A stretch of 64,000 bases of DNA from Corallococcus macrosporus DSM 14697 (GCF_002305895.1 NZ_CP022203.1:7226001-7290000), one strand, 5' to 3'; positions 1-8,632 are shown, counted from the stretch's first letter. Translations and numbers: made by a program. The notes: generated from the letters alone by a model not told the origin.

Positions 1-918
1 CTCTTCACGCTGCTCGCGGCGGCGCTGTCCACCTTCGCCGTCGCCCAGCCCCTGCTCCAACGCCTGCGCGGGCTGCACCGGGCGGCGGGGATGCTCGGGG
101 CGACCGGGTATCGCTCCGCGGCGGATGGCCAGGACGATGAGCTGGGCGAGCTGTCACGGGTGCTCGACGCCACCCATGCCCGTGTCCAGGAGGACGCCAC
201 CCGCATCGAGGCCCAGAAGCACGCGCTGGAGCGGCACCTGGCCGACGTCGCGCACGACCTGAAGACGCCCATCGCCTCACTCCAGTTGTCGCTGGAGCTG
301 GCCTCGACGACGCCCACCGAGCCGGCCGCCGCGCTCCTCCGCCAGGGCCTCGAGGACACCGTCTACCTCACCTCCCTGGTGGACAACCTCCACCTCGCCT
401 GCCAGCTCGGAGAGGGCATTGACCCGACCGCGGGCGACCCGCGCGTGGAGCTGGGACAGACGATGGAGCGCGTCGTGCGCAGGCTCCAGCAGCTCGCGCG
501 GCTGCTGGAGCGGACCGTGGAGTGCGCCCGGCCCGACGAGGCGCTCTGGGTGCGCTGCAACCCCACGATGCTGGAGCAGGCCCTGAGCAACCTGCTGCAC
601 AACGCCGTCACGCACGGCGAGGCGGGGGGCCACGTCGTCGCCGTCCTCGAGGATGCGGAGCCCGGGCGCTTCCGGCTCACCGTGCTCGACGACGGCCCAG
701 GGCTCCCGCCAGGGGACCTCGAGCGCCTGGGCGAGCGCGGGTTTCGAGCGCAGGCCACGCGGCGGCGGGCGACCCGGGGCAGCGGCCTTGGACTGTCCAT
801 CGTCCGCGAGCTGTGCCACCGCGTCGGCTTCTCGCTCGCCTTCGCGCCCAACGTGCCCACGGGCCTGAAGGTGGTCATCGAGGGTCCTCGCGCGTCCGAC
901 GAGCGCGTGCCGCGCTGA
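1..918 (+). CDS. Sensor histidine kinase, C-terminal part (5' truncated by window edge)
   Basis: The reading frame is open from base 1 and ends at TGA 916-918, so the N-terminus lies outside the window. The visible start is a hydrophobic stretch that looks like the end of a membrane helix, followed by a HAMP-like linker (residues about 20-65 of the fragment). The HisKA motif VAHDLKTP places the phospho-accepting His near fragment residue 85. The HATPase domain shows an N box (EQALSNLLHNAVTHG), a G1 box (DDGPGLPPGD) and a G2 box (GSGLGLSIV). This is a membrane two-component kinase of the PhoR/EnvZ type. Its partner regulator is presumably upstream. Known of the family: autophosphorylates on His and passes phosphate to a receiver domain. 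The signal sensed cannot be told. Confidence 0.9.
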   Translation, partial: LFTLLAAALSTFAVAQPLLQRLRGLHRAAGMLGATGYRSAADGQDDELGELSRVLDATHARVQEDATRIEAQKHALERHLADVAHDLKTPIASLQLSLELASTTPTEPAAALLRQGLEDTVYLTSLVDNLHLACQLGEGIDPTAGDPRVELGQTMERVVRRLQQLARLLERTVECARPDEALWVRCNPTMLEQALSNLLHNAVTHGEAGGHVVAVLEDAEPGRFRLTVLDDGPGLPPGDLERLGERGFRAQATRRRATRGSGLGLSIVRELCHRVGFSLAFAPNVPTGLKVVIEGPRASDERVPR

Positions 919-1047
919 GCGCCGCGAACCCTCGAGCAGGCGGCGAGGCAAGGCCTCCACGGCCCGCCCCGAGGGCCCGGCGCCAGGCGTGGCGATTCGC
1001 GACGGCGGTGGGCACCGTCTTCGACGCGCCTCACCTTGGAGGCAGCC

Positions 1048-1950
1048 ATGGGCGTTGCCTGGAAGGACAACATCGACGTCGCGGATGCGCTGGAGCGCGT
1101 CGCGGACCTGCTGGAGGAGCAGGACGCGATGCCCTTCCGGGTCGGCGCCTACCGGAAGGCCGCGGACACCATCGCGCAGTGGCCCCAGCCCGTGGCGGAG
1201 CTGCTGGCGGAGAAAGACGAAGCGGGGCTGCGCGAGCTGCCCGGCGTGGGGAAGAGCATCGCCGCGGCGATGGCGGAGCTGATTCGCACGGGGCACCTGT
1301 CGCTGCTGCAGCGGCTGGAGACGGAGCACTCCCCGGAGCAGCTCCTGGCCAGCGTGCCGGGCATCGGTGCGGAGCTGGCCCGCCGCATCCACGACGAGCT
1401 GGGGGTGCGGTCGCTGGAGGAGCTGGAGCAGGCGGCGCACGACGGGCGGCTGGAGCGCGTGGAGGGCTTCGGCCCCCGGCGCGGCGAGCAGGTGCGCGAG
1501 CTGCTCGGCGCCAGGCTCGGCCGGGAGCGGCGCGGCGCCGCGCGACGGAGCGAGGCCCACGACGAAGGCCCCCGGCCCGACGTGGGCCTGATTCTCCAGG
1601 TGGACGAGGAGTACCGGCGCCGCGCGGACGCGGGCGAGCTGCGCCGGATCGCGCCGCGCCGGTTCAACCCTTCCGGCGAGGCCTGGCTGCCCGTGCTCCG
1701 CCGGAAGCTGGCGGGGTGGAACTTCCGCGTGCTCTTCTCCAACACCGCGCTGGCCCACCAGCAGGGGACCACCCGGGACTGGGTGGTCCTCTACTTCGAC
1801 CAGGAAGGCGACGAAGGTCAGTGCACCGTCGTCACCGCGCACGGCGGGCCGCTCGACGGCCGGCGCGTGGTGCGCGGACGCGAGGTGGAGTGCCTCGCGT
1901 ACTACGGCGTGGAGTCCGAGGAGGTCGAAGCGCCGCCGCCCGGCGCCTGA
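1048..1950 (+). CDS. Helix-hairpin-helix protein related to the N-terminus of family X DNA polymerases
   Basis: 300 residues. Residues 1-80 resemble the HHH_8 domain of PolX polymerases (ADALERVADLLE, AYRKAA, then hairpin PGVGKS at 65-70). A second hairpin PGIGAE lies at 104-109 and a third, GFGPRRGEQ, near 145. No polymerase palm with its Asp-x-Asp pair and no PHP domain follows. Instead there is a C-terminal domain (about 175-295) that I do not recognise, containing RRFNPSGEAWLPVL and TTRDWVVLYF. A DNA-binding, possibly repair-related role is inferred from the hairpins only. GGAGG at 1038-1042 sets the ATG at 1048. The 3' end overlaps the convergent lipase gene by 49 bases. Confidence 0.8.
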   Translation: MGVAWKDNIDVADALERVADLLEEQDAMPFRVGAYRKAADTIAQWPQPVAELLAEKDEAGLRELPGVGKSIAAAMAELIRTGHLSLLQRLETEHSPEQLLASVPGIGAELARRIHDELGVRSLEELEQAAHDGRLERVEGFGPRRGEQVRELLGARLGRERRGAARRSEAHDEGPRPDVGLILQVDEEYRRRADAGELRRIAPRRFNPSGEAWLPVLRRKLAGWNFRVLFSNTALAHQQGTTRDWVVLYFDQEGDEGQCTVVTAHGGPLDGRRVVRGREVECLAYYGVESEEVEAPPPGA

Positions 1951-3077
1951 GCCGCCAGCCCGCCTTCCTGCGTGGCGATGTAGTGGATGAGGGCGGCGTA
2001 GAACTCCGGCTCGTCGAAGGTGTCCGGCCCCACGCCCACCACGTCCACATGGTCCTGGGACACCACGCTGGACATCGACGTGCTCTGGAGGCGGGACGGC
2101 GCGTTCAGGCCGCTCAGCACCGGAATGGACGTGTCCTCCGTCACCGAGTCGAAGCCGAAGAACGCGTCGTGGTAGCGCAGCCGGCGGCCCATCTGCTGGG
2201 AGCTGATGCCCACCATGCCGTCGTCATCCGCCTCATCGTGCACGCCGTCGCCGCACCCGGCCGCGCCGTCGTTGTCACCGTCTCCTTCGCAATGCCCGTC
2301 CCCGTCGATGTCGAAGAGGAACTCCTTCAACAGGTACAGCGCCGGATTCACATTCACCCCATGCTGCGCGGTGATGAGCGACACGTAGCGCCCCGCGTAG
2401 AGGCTGCTCACCGGGTACTTCTCGTTGAAGACCTTCATCCCCGTGACGACGCCATCCGAAGCGGCGTAGTCGTCGTAGACGAGCTGCTTCGCCGCCGCGT
2501 AGGCGTCATTGCCCGGCGCGTACACGGAGTCGCCGTAGTACCGCGCCAGCGCCGCGACGACGCTGGTGACGCCTGGCTTCAAATCCAGGATGTACCTGGC
2601 CACGGGCGAGCCCCGGTGCGGCGAGGACACGCTCGCCAGCACCGCCACCGACGTGACGCCGCGCCGCTCACGCAGCACCCGCGCCGCCTTGCGCGCGTCG
2701 ATGCCGCCCTGCGAGTGGCCGATGATGCTCACCTTCGCCGCGCCGGTCGTGGCCATGAAGCCTTCGATGTCGTCCGCCAGGTCCAGCCCGCGGACCTCCG
2801 AGGACTGGAAGGCCGCCACCTGCGCCACGAAGGCGCGCTGCCCGCGGGCGAGGTCCCCGTTGCAATCCGTGTCGAGGCTCGACGCGCAGGCCTTGCCCAC
2901 GAAGGTGCCGTAGTCGTTCCCCCAATAGTCGAAGCCGAGCAGGTCATCGAACCCGCCCATGCCGTGGGCGAACACCACGGGGTACCGCGTCTTCGCCGCG
3001 CCCGCCCAGGCCGCCGGGGCCAGCCCCAGCACGCCAACGAACACTCCCGCCATGACCACCGCTTGAAGTCCCTTCAT
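1902..3077 (-). CDS. Secreted triacylglycerol lipase / alpha-beta hydrolase
   Basis: 391 residues with a signal peptide (MKGLQAVV... ending near AWAGA, residue 26). YPVVFAHGMGGFDD is the oxyanion-hole HG motif, IIGHSQGGIDAR the nucleophile elbow (GHSQG Ser), and QDHVDVVG near the C-terminus probably carries the catalytic His, the pattern of bacterial family I lipases such as Pseudomonas LipA. Between nucleophile and His is an Asp/Gly-rich insert (DIDGDGHCEGDGDNDG followed by further acidic residues) resembling thrombospondin type 3 or EF-hand-like calcium loops. An AGGGGGG-like ribosome site precedes the ATG at 3077. Expected to hydrolyse lipid esters outside the cytoplasm, consistent with a predatory organism. 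Calcium binding is inference. Confidence 0.87.
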   Translation of the reverse strand: MKGLQAVVMAGVFVGVLGLAPAAWAGAAKTRYPVVFAHGMGGFDDLLGFDYWGNDYGTFVGKACASSLDTDCNGDLARGQRAFVAQVAAFQSSEVRGLDLADDIEGFMATTGAAKVSIIGHSQGGIDARKAARVLRERRGVTSVAVLASVSSPHRGSPVARYILDLKPGVTSVVAALARYYGDSVYAPGNDAYAAAKQLVYDDYAASDGVVTGMKVFNEKYPVSSLYAGRYVSLITAQHGVNVNPALYLLKEFLFDIDGDGHCEGDGDNDGAAGCGDGVHDEADDDGMVGISSQQMGRRLRYHDAFFGFDSVTEDTSIPVLSGLNAPSRLQSTSMSSVVSQDHVDVVGVGPDTFDEPEFYAALIHYIATQEGGLAAQAPGGGASTSSDSTP

Positions 3078-3245
3078 GCGCCCCCCTTGTCTGCACGGGA
3101 GGGAGGATGGGGGCAGCGGACGCGCGGAGGGCCATGGCGAATGCGCGCCGCCATCGCGCAGGCGACACGCGGCCAGCGCCCTGTCCTCCAGGCCGCATCC
3201 GAAACCCCGCCCCGGCGACACACGCCTCCGGGGCGGGACACGCGC

Positions 3246-5426
3246 TCAAGGCGCGGGCGAATACAGTCCGGCCGAGGACAATGAGCCGCTGGGCCCCAGC
3301 CCCCCCGACACCAGCACGCGGCCAGAGCCCGCCAGCGTCACCACGCCCGCGCTCGTGAGCGCCGAGGGCAACGTCCCCGCGCCGTGCCACCGACCGCTGG
3401 CCAGGTCGAAGACCTCGGCCGAGGCCAGCAGGCCCACGCCGCCGCCCCCATCCCCCCCCAGCACCAGCACGCGGCCGGAGGGCAGCAGCGCGGACATCGG
3501 TCCGTAGCGCGGGTGCTGCATGGCGGCGAGCGACGTCCAGGTGCCCGTCGCCGGGTCATAGAGCTCCGCCGTGGCGAGCGCGCCCCCCGCGCCCCAGCCC
3601 CCCGCCACCAGCACCTTGCCCGACGGCAACGCCACCGCCGTGTGCCCATACCGCGGCCCGGACAGCGAGCCGGTGGGCATCCACTGCCCCGTGGACAGGT
3701 CGTAGAGCTCCGCCGTCGCCGTGTCGCCCTCCGGCGTGTTCCCGCCGACGACGAGCACCTTGCCGGACGGCAGCGACGTGGCCGAGTGATACTGGCGCCG
3801 CCGGCTCATCATCCCGGTGGAGGTCCACGTCCCCGTGGCGGCGTCATACAGCTCCGCGGTGGCCAGCATGCCGAAGAAGCTGGAGCTCATCCGGCCCCCC
3901 GCCACCAGCACCCGGCCGTCCGGCAGCGCCGTCGCGGTGTGGCGGGCACGAGGGCTCGCCAGCCCCCCCGTGGCGCTCCAGGTGCCCGTGGCCGCGTCGT
4001 AGAGCTCCGCCGAGGCGAGATAGCTGGACGACGTGCTCTGGCCCCCCGAGGCCAGCACCCTCCCATCCGGCAGCACCGTCAGGGTGTGCTGATAGCGCGC
4101 GCCGAGCAGCGCGCCCGACGGCGTCCAGGCGCCCGTCGCCTCGGAGTAGCGCTCCGTGCTCCCCAGGGCCGTGCTGCCATTGGAGGTGCCACCGGCCACC
4201 AGGACCTCTCCGGTGGGTAGCACCGTCACGCCGTGGTGGAAGCGCGCGGACAGCATGGCGTTCGCCGCGCGCCACGGGAGCGTGGGCGGGAGGTAGCGTT
4301 CAGCGGAGGCCGTGCGCAGGACGCCATCCGGACTTCCCCCCGCGACCAGCACCTCGCCCGTGCCCAGCAGCGAGGCGGTATGCCCCAGCCGGCTGATGCC
4401 CATGGACACCGTGGAGGACCACAGCGCGGTGACGGGGTCATACAGCGCCGCGCTCTGGAGGTAGGGCTCGCTCCCGTCAGAGCCCCCGGTGACGAGCACC
4501 TCGCCGGAGTGCAGCACCGTCGCCACATGGTGCGCGCGGTCGCTGGGCATCAGGTTCCCCGCGGAGCCCCAGACGCCCGTCTCCACGTCATACAGCTCCG
4601 CGCTGCGCGTCGCGGTGAGGTCATCCACCCACCCGCCCGCCACCAGCACCTTGCCATTCAAGAGCGCCGTCGAGGTGTGCCCCGCGCGTGGAGAGGCCAT
4701 GGGGGCGGCGGGAGCCCAGAAGCCCGTGACGGGGTCATACAGCTCCGCGGTCCGCAGGACGGAGCCCCAGGCGCTGGAGCGCCCGCCCGACACCAGCACC
4801 TTGCCGTCGGGCAGCAGCGTCGCCGCGTGGCCCAGGCGGGGCACGTTCATGCTGTGGGTGGCGGTCCAGGTCCCCGTGGCGACGTCATACAAACGCGCCG
4901 TCCTCAACGCGCTGCCCGTGCCGTCCTCGCCGCCCGTCACCATCACCTGGCCATTGAGCAGCAGCGTCGCGGTGTGTCCCGAGCGCAGGGAGTCCAGGCT
5001 GCCCGTGGCGGACCAGGCGCCGGTGGCCACGTCGTACAGCTCGGCGGTGCCCGTGGTCGCCGCGGTGGCGTCACCGCCCACGACCAGCACCTTGCCGGCG
5101 GGGAGCAGCGTCGCGGTGTGCCGGCGGCGCATGGCCACCATCTGTCCCGCGCCGAGCCACTGCGCGGTCGGCACGTCGTATTGCTCGGCGCTCGTGGAGG
5201 ACTGGCCACCGGCCACCAGCACGCGGCCATTGGGGAGCACGGTCGCCGTGTGGTCCAGGCGCTGCGTGGACATGCTGGGGGTGCTCACCCAACGGAGGGA
5301 GGTCAGCTCGGTCTCCTGGCTCCGCGTCGCATTCAGCGCATCTGCAAATTCCTCGTGTGAGCATCCCGCGAACACGAGCGACAACAAGAGCGCGGCCTTT
5401 CGGCCGAACCCGGCAGGTTCAAACAT
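3246..5426 (-). CDS. Kelch-repeat lipoprotein (14 repeats)
   Basis: 726 residues. The N-terminus has a lipoprotein signal peptide with lipobox FAGC (Cys about 21), so the protein should be lipid-anchored. The rest is built of about 14 repeats of roughly 48-52 residues, each with a core like HTATLLPDGKVLVAGG followed by AELYDVATGTW, the pattern of Kelch/galactose-oxidase-type beta-propeller blades. Fourteen blades would suit two seven-bladed propellers (inference). The start is the ATG at 5426, preceded by AAGGA about 10 bases upstream; earlier in-frame codons lack the lipobox context. Function unknown; such repeats usually mediate protein or glycan binding. The repeats at DNA level are about 150 bp long and GC-rich. 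Confidence 0.88.
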   Translation of the reverse strand: MFEPAGFGRKAALLLSLVFAGCSHEEFADALNATRSQETELTSLRWVSTPSMSTQRLDHTATVLPNGRVLVAGGQSSTSAEQYDVPTAQWLGAGQMVAMRRRHTATLLPAGKVLVVGGDATAATTGTAELYDVATGAWSATGSLDSLRSGHTATLLLNGQVMVTGGEDGTGSALRTARLYDVATGTWTATHSMNVPRLGHAATLLPDGKVLVSGGRSSAWGSVLRTAELYDPVTGFWAPAAPMASPRAGHTSTALLNGKVLVAGGWVDDLTATRSAELYDVETGVWGSAGNLMPSDRAHHVATVLHSGEVLVTGGSDGSEPYLQSAALYDPVTALWSSTVSMGISRLGHTASLLGTGEVLVAGGSPDGVLRTASAERYLPPTLPWRAANAMLSARFHHGVTVLPTGEVLVAGGTSNGSTALGSTERYSEATGAWTPSGALLGARYQHTLTVLPDGRVLASGGQSTSSSYLASAELYDAATGTWSATGGLASPRARHTATALPDGRVLVAGGRMSSSFFGMLATAELYDAATGTWTSTGMMSRRRQYHSATSLPSGKVLVVGGNTPEGDTATAELYDLSTGQWMPTGSLSGPRYGHTAVALPSGKVLVAGGWGAGGALATAELYDPATGTWTSLAAMQHPRYGPMSALLPSGRVLVLGGDGGGGVGLLASAEVFDLASGRWHGAGTLPSALTSAGVVTLAGSGRVLVSGGLGPSGSLSSAGLYSPAP

Positions 5427-5603
5427 GAGTGGGGGTCCTTTTTGGAACGGGGGGGGGTGCGCGGCGGAACCGCGCCCGGCGCCTTTACCCCACACATGTC
5501 CAGAGGGACCATCGCACCACTCAAAACTGAACACATTAAATACATGGGGCCGCAGACACCCACCGTGCGGGGTGAAAGACAAAGGCGGCCGCATCAGGCC
5601 AGG

Positions 5604-5626
5604 CAATTCACGTAATAAATGAATTG
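5604..5626. repeat. AT-rich dyad CAATTCA-N9-TGAATTG
   Basis: Perfect 7-base inverted repeat (5604-5610 and 5620-5626) around a 9-base AT-rich spacer, standing out in a GC-rich genome. It lies just upstream of the siderophore-binding remnant at 5638 and about 180 bases upstream of the Kelch gene start on the other strand. It could be an operator or a scar of the deletion that truncated the gene. Nothing else is recognisable between 5427 and 5637. Confidence 0.4.
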
Positions 5627-5637
5627 CGAGCGAGCGA

Positions 5638-5946
5638 ATGATGGCTCGGATTGAGACGCAGCCCGGTGCCGTGAACACCCGAGGCGAAGCCGCGGCCGCG
5701 CTGCTGAAGAAGGCCGTGGCCGCAAACCCGGACTGGCTGGTGGTGCTGGACCGCGGCGCGGCGACGGGCGGTGGCCAGAACAAGGCCCTGGAGACGCTGG
5801 GCAAGCACCCGGAGCTCAGCAAGACGGCGGCCTTCAAGGCGGGCCGCGTCATCGTGGTCGACGCGCCGAGCTGGTATCTGGTCGGCGGCCGCACCGCCAA
5901 TGTGACGCGAATCGTCCAGGACCTGACCCGCGCCGTGAAGCAGTAG
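5638..5946 (+). pseudogene. C-terminal remnant of a siderophore ABC-transporter substrate-binding protein
   Basis: The 102-residue frame matches the last third of FatB/CeuE-type ferric-siderophore binding proteins: NPDWLVVLDRGAATG, then KAGRVIVVDAPSWYLVGG. Family members are normally about 300-330 residues with a signal peptide and a first lobe; both are missing. An in-frame TGA at 5620-5622 closes the frame just upstream, and no matching N-terminal coding sequence is visible on either strand between 5427 and 5620. The ATG at 5638 has no convincing ribosome site. Most likely a truncated, non-functional gene whose permease and ATPase partners are absent here. The neighbouring ABC-2 genes belong to a different transporter class. 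Confidence 0.7.
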
Positions 5947-5966
5947 CCCCCGGCGAGCGGCCTCCC

Positions 5967-6001
5967 CTCCCCAGGGCCTCCTGAGTCAGCGCCCTGGGGA
6001 G
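5967..6001. terminator. Bidirectional hairpin between convergent genes
   Basis: CTCCCCAGGGC (5967-5977) pairs perfectly with GCCCTGGGGAG (5991-6001) across a 13-base loop. It sits between the stop of the remnant gene at 5946 and the stop of the ABC-2 permease at 6017. No T-run follows on either side, so it is a stem-only terminator or mRNA-end stabiliser. Confidence 0.6.
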
Positions 6002-6016
6002 CCGCCTCCCGGCGCG

Positions 6017-6823
6017 TCAGCTACTCGCCGACGTGTAGCGGCGGATGGAGCGCAGCCACACCTGGCGGGAGCCCCAGGCGAAAATCCCCGCGCCCGCCAC
6101 CGCCCCCAGCAGCGACTGGAACGGGAGCCGTCCCAGCATCGCCTGCGCGGGGAAGGTGGTCATCAGCGCCAGCGGAATGACATACGTGAACACCATCGTC
6201 AGCGCGCCGCGCCCCACGCCCTGGAACACGGAGGACGGCCAGCGCGCGAAGTCGAAGATGGAGGTGAACAGGTACGTCAGGTTGTCCACCCGCACCACGA
6301 AGAACGCCGCGCTCACCGTCAGAATCCACAGCGAGTAGAGCAGGAGCGTGCTCGTCCCCAGCAGCAGCACGGAGGCCAGCAGCCCCGTCACCGACGGCCA
6401 CCGCCCCAGGTGCGTGAAGGCGTAGACGAACAGGCCCACGCCCGTCAGCACGTTGAAGGCCCGCCACGGCTGGAAGCGCTGCGTGGACACCAGGAACTGC
6501 GCGTCCGCGGGCTTGAGCAGCACGAAGTCCAGCGTGCCCTTGCGGATGTGCTCCACCACGCCCGTGAGGCTGGGGTTGATGGCGCCCTCCAGGATGCCCT
6601 GGAGCAGCGTGAACCAGCCCACCACCAGCAGCGCCTCGCCGAAGCTCCACCCTTCGATGTTGGGGCGCTCCCCGTAGACGACGAACAGCGGCGCCAGCGC
6701 GGTGAAGGTCCAGAAGAGCGACGTCAGCCCCTCCGTGAAGAAGTCCGCGCGGTACTGGAGCGACAGCAGCCCCGACGCCTTGAGTTGAATGCCCAGGAGC
6801 CGCAGATAGCGCTTCAGATTCAC
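6017..6823 (-). CDS. ABC-2 type transporter permease (COG3694-like)
   Basis: 268 residues with about six hydrophobic segments (around residues 30-55, 60-85, 115-140, 145-175, 200-225, 230-250). The sequence LRKGTLDF-like stretch (here IRKGTLDFVLLKP) near residue 95-107 is typical of the uncharacterised ABC-2 permease family found in pairs with a sister permease and an ATPase. It is the third gene of a minus-strand set: ATPase (7625-8632), first permease (6825-7628), then this one, separated from the previous stop by a single base. Forms the membrane channel with its partner permease. The substrate is unknown. The family has been linked to export of antibiotics or lipids, but nothing here decides it. 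Confidence 0.88.
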   Translation of the reverse strand: MNLKRYLRLLGIQLKASGLLSLQYRADFFTEGLTSLFWTFTALAPLFVVYGERPNIEGWSFGEALLVVGWFTLLQGILEGAINPSLTGVVEHIRKGTLDFVLLKPADAQFLVSTQRFQPWRAFNVLTGVGLFVYAFTHLGRWPSVTGLLASVLLLGTSTLLLYSLWILTVSAAFFVVRVDNLTYLFTSIFDFARWPSSVFQGVGRGALTMVFTYVIPLALMTTFPAQAMLGRLPFQSLLGAVAGAGIFAWGSRQVWLRSIRRYTSASS

Positions 6824-6824
6824 C

Positions 6825-7628
6825 TCAGCCCCCGAACGCCGCGAAGCGCCGCACGCCCTGCTTCCACGTCACCGCCGCCAGCCCGCCCAGCACCGCCACC
6901 CAGGCCCACTGGGCCGCCAGCAGCCGCAGCGACTCCTGCCAGCCGTAGGCCCCCGTCAGCATCTCCACCGGCACGCCAATCTGATAGCGGAAGGGCAGCC
7001 AGTCGATGATGGCGCGCAGCGTGGGCGGCAGGAGCTCCACCGGATACATGTAGCCGGAGCACACGAAGAAGAGCACCAGCCACACCTCCAGCACCTTCTG
7101 GCTGCTCTCCAGGAAGAAGCACAGCGCGCCAATGGCCACGTTGGCCAGGAAGGCCACCGCCCACCCGCCAATCACCGACAGCACGAAGAAGCCCCACTGC
7201 CACGCGTGCTGGGGCACCGCCTTCTCCCCCACCAGCGCCACGCTCAGCAGGACCACCGGCACCGCGACCAGCAGGCGCATGGGGAAGGCGGCGATGCTCT
7301 CCACCGCGTAGGTCCACAGCGGTGAAATGGGACGGAGCAGGCGCATGGCCAGCGTCCCCTGCTTCACCTCCCAGTTGATGAGCCAGGCGGCCCAGGACGT
7401 GGCGAGCTGCCGCACCGCGAAGGTGGCCAGGAAGTAGCTGATGAAGTCCGCCTCGCCGAAGCGGCCCACCGGTGCCTCGCGTGACACCGCCATCCACAGC
7501 ACCATGTTGACCAGCGGCATGGTGGTGGACAGCACCCAGATGAGCATCTCCGCGCGGTAGGCCACCGCCTCCGCGAAGCCCACGCGCAGCAGCGTGGGGA
7601 AGGCGCGCAGCACCGTCCGGGCGCTCAT
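6825..7628 (-). CDS. ABC-2 type transporter permease (COG4587-like)
   Basis: 267 residues, six predicted membrane helices, with the family signature region WEVKQGTLAMRLLRPISPLW (about residues 85-105). It starts at ATG 7628, which overlaps the TGA of the ATPase gene (ATGA, 7625-7628), indicating translational coupling. The downstream permease begins at 6823, right after this stop. Together with the ATPase and second permease it should form a heterodimeric exporter. Substrate unknown. Confidence 0.88.
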   Translation of the reverse strand: MSARTVLRAFPTLLRVGFAEAVAYRAEMLIWVLSTTMPLVNMVLWMAVSREAPVGRFGEADFISYFLATFAVRQLATSWAAWLINWEVKQGTLAMRLLRPISPLWTYAVESIAAFPMRLLVAVPVVLLSVALVGEKAVPQHAWQWGFFVLSVIGGWAVAFLANVAIGALCFFLESSQKVLEVWLVLFFVCSGYMYPVELLPPTLRAIIDWLPFRYQIGVPVEMLTGAYGWQESLRLLAAQWAWVAVLGGLAAVTWKQGVRRFAAFGG

Positions 7629-8632
7629 GCGGGCACCGGCTCCGGCGCCGCCGCCCGGCGCGCCTTCGACTCCGCGAACAGCTCGCTCATCACCTCTTCC
7701 AGCGGCGCGTTCTCCACCGTGAGGTCCATCACCGGAAGCGTGGACAGCGCCCGGGTGATGGTGGCGTTGACGGCCTCCTGCTGCACCTGGAGCACCGCCG
7801 AGCCCGGCTCGTGCGTGACCACCTTGCCCAGCGGCGCCAGGCGCGCGGCGTCCACCTCCTCGGACAGTCGCAGCACCACGCGCTTCTCCGGCCGCACCCG
7901 CTGCACCAGCGCGTCCAGCCCGCCGTCATACGACAGGAGCCCCTTGTCGATGACGATGACGCGGGGGCACAGCGCCGCCACGTCGTCCATGTAGTGGCTG
8001 GTGAGGATGAGCGTGGCGCCGTACTTCTCGTTGTACTCCTTGATGAAGGTCCGCATGGTGGCCTGCATGGCCACGTCCAGGCCGATGGTCGGCTCGTCCA
8101 GGAAGAGCACCCGGGGCTGGTGGATGAGGGCCGCGGCCAGCTCGCACTTCATCCGCTCGCCCAGGGAGAGCTGCCGGGTGGGCTTGCCGATGAGGTCTCC
8201 GATTTCCAGGAGCTCCACCAGGTCCGACATCGTCTTCTTGTACTGGGCCTGGGGCACGTCGTAGATGGCGCGGTTGAGCTCGAACGTCTCCGCCGGAGGC
8301 AGGTCCCAGAGGAGCTGCTGCTTCTGCCCCATCACCAGCATGATTTTCTTGAGGAAGGCCTCCTCCCGCTTCTGCGGGACGTGGCCGTCCACCGTCACCT
8401 CGCCGTCCGAGGGGTAGAGCAGGCCGGAGAGCACCTTCAGCGTCGTCGTCTTCCCCGCACCGTTGGGGCCCAGGAAGCCCACCCGCTCCCCGGGGCGGAT
8501 GTCGAAGGAAATCCCATCCACGGCCTTCACCGTGGTGTAGCTACGGTGGACGAGCGAGCGGAGGGCCGCCTTCAGGCCCGGCGGGCGCTTGTGGACTTTG
8601 TAGTGCTTGCGAAGGCCGCGAACGGAAATCAT
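7625..8632 (-). CDS. ABC transporter ATP-binding protein (COG4586-like)
   Basis: 335 residues. Walker A GPNGAGKTTT (near residue 58-67), the Q-loop region VMGQKQQLLWDLP, signature LSLGERMKCELAAAL (ABC signature LSLGE), Walker B RVLFLDEPTIGLD and switch His in LTSHYMDD. The unusual LSLGER and DEPTIGLDV forms are characteristic of the ATPases paired with the COG3694/COG4587 permeases that follow. ATG 8632 is chosen because homologous proteins begin at ISVRGLRKHY and the upstream frame is GC-noise; the ribosome site is weak. First gene of the exporter operon, divergent from the methyltransferase at 8758. Confidence 0.92.
   Translation of the reverse strand: MISVRGLRKHYKVHKRPPGLKAALRSLVHRSYTTVKAVDGISFDIRPGERVGFLGPNGAGKTTTLKVLSGLLYPSDGEVTVDGHVPQKREEAFLKKIMLVMGQKQQLLWDLPPAETFELNRAIYDVPQAQYKKTMSDLVELLEIGDLIGKPTRQLSLGERMKCELAAALIHQPRVLFLDEPTIGLDVAMQATMRTFIKEYNEKYGATLILTSHYMDDVAALCPRVIVIDKGLLSYDGGLDALVQRVRPEKRVVLRLSEEVDAARLAPLGKVVTHEPGSAVLQVQQEAVNATITRALSTLPVMDLTVENAPLEEVMSELFAESKARRAAAPEPVPA

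Noticed and set aside
277-3284. Long open frames opposite or out of frame with the kinase, HHH protein and lipase
   Set aside because: Arg/Ala/Gly/Pro-rich products typical of non-coding frames in high-GC DNA; the real genes have motifs and ribosome sites.
4233-5622. Plus-strand open frames across the Kelch gene
   Set aside because: Antisense shadows of the repeat; periodic low-complexity products without domain similarity.
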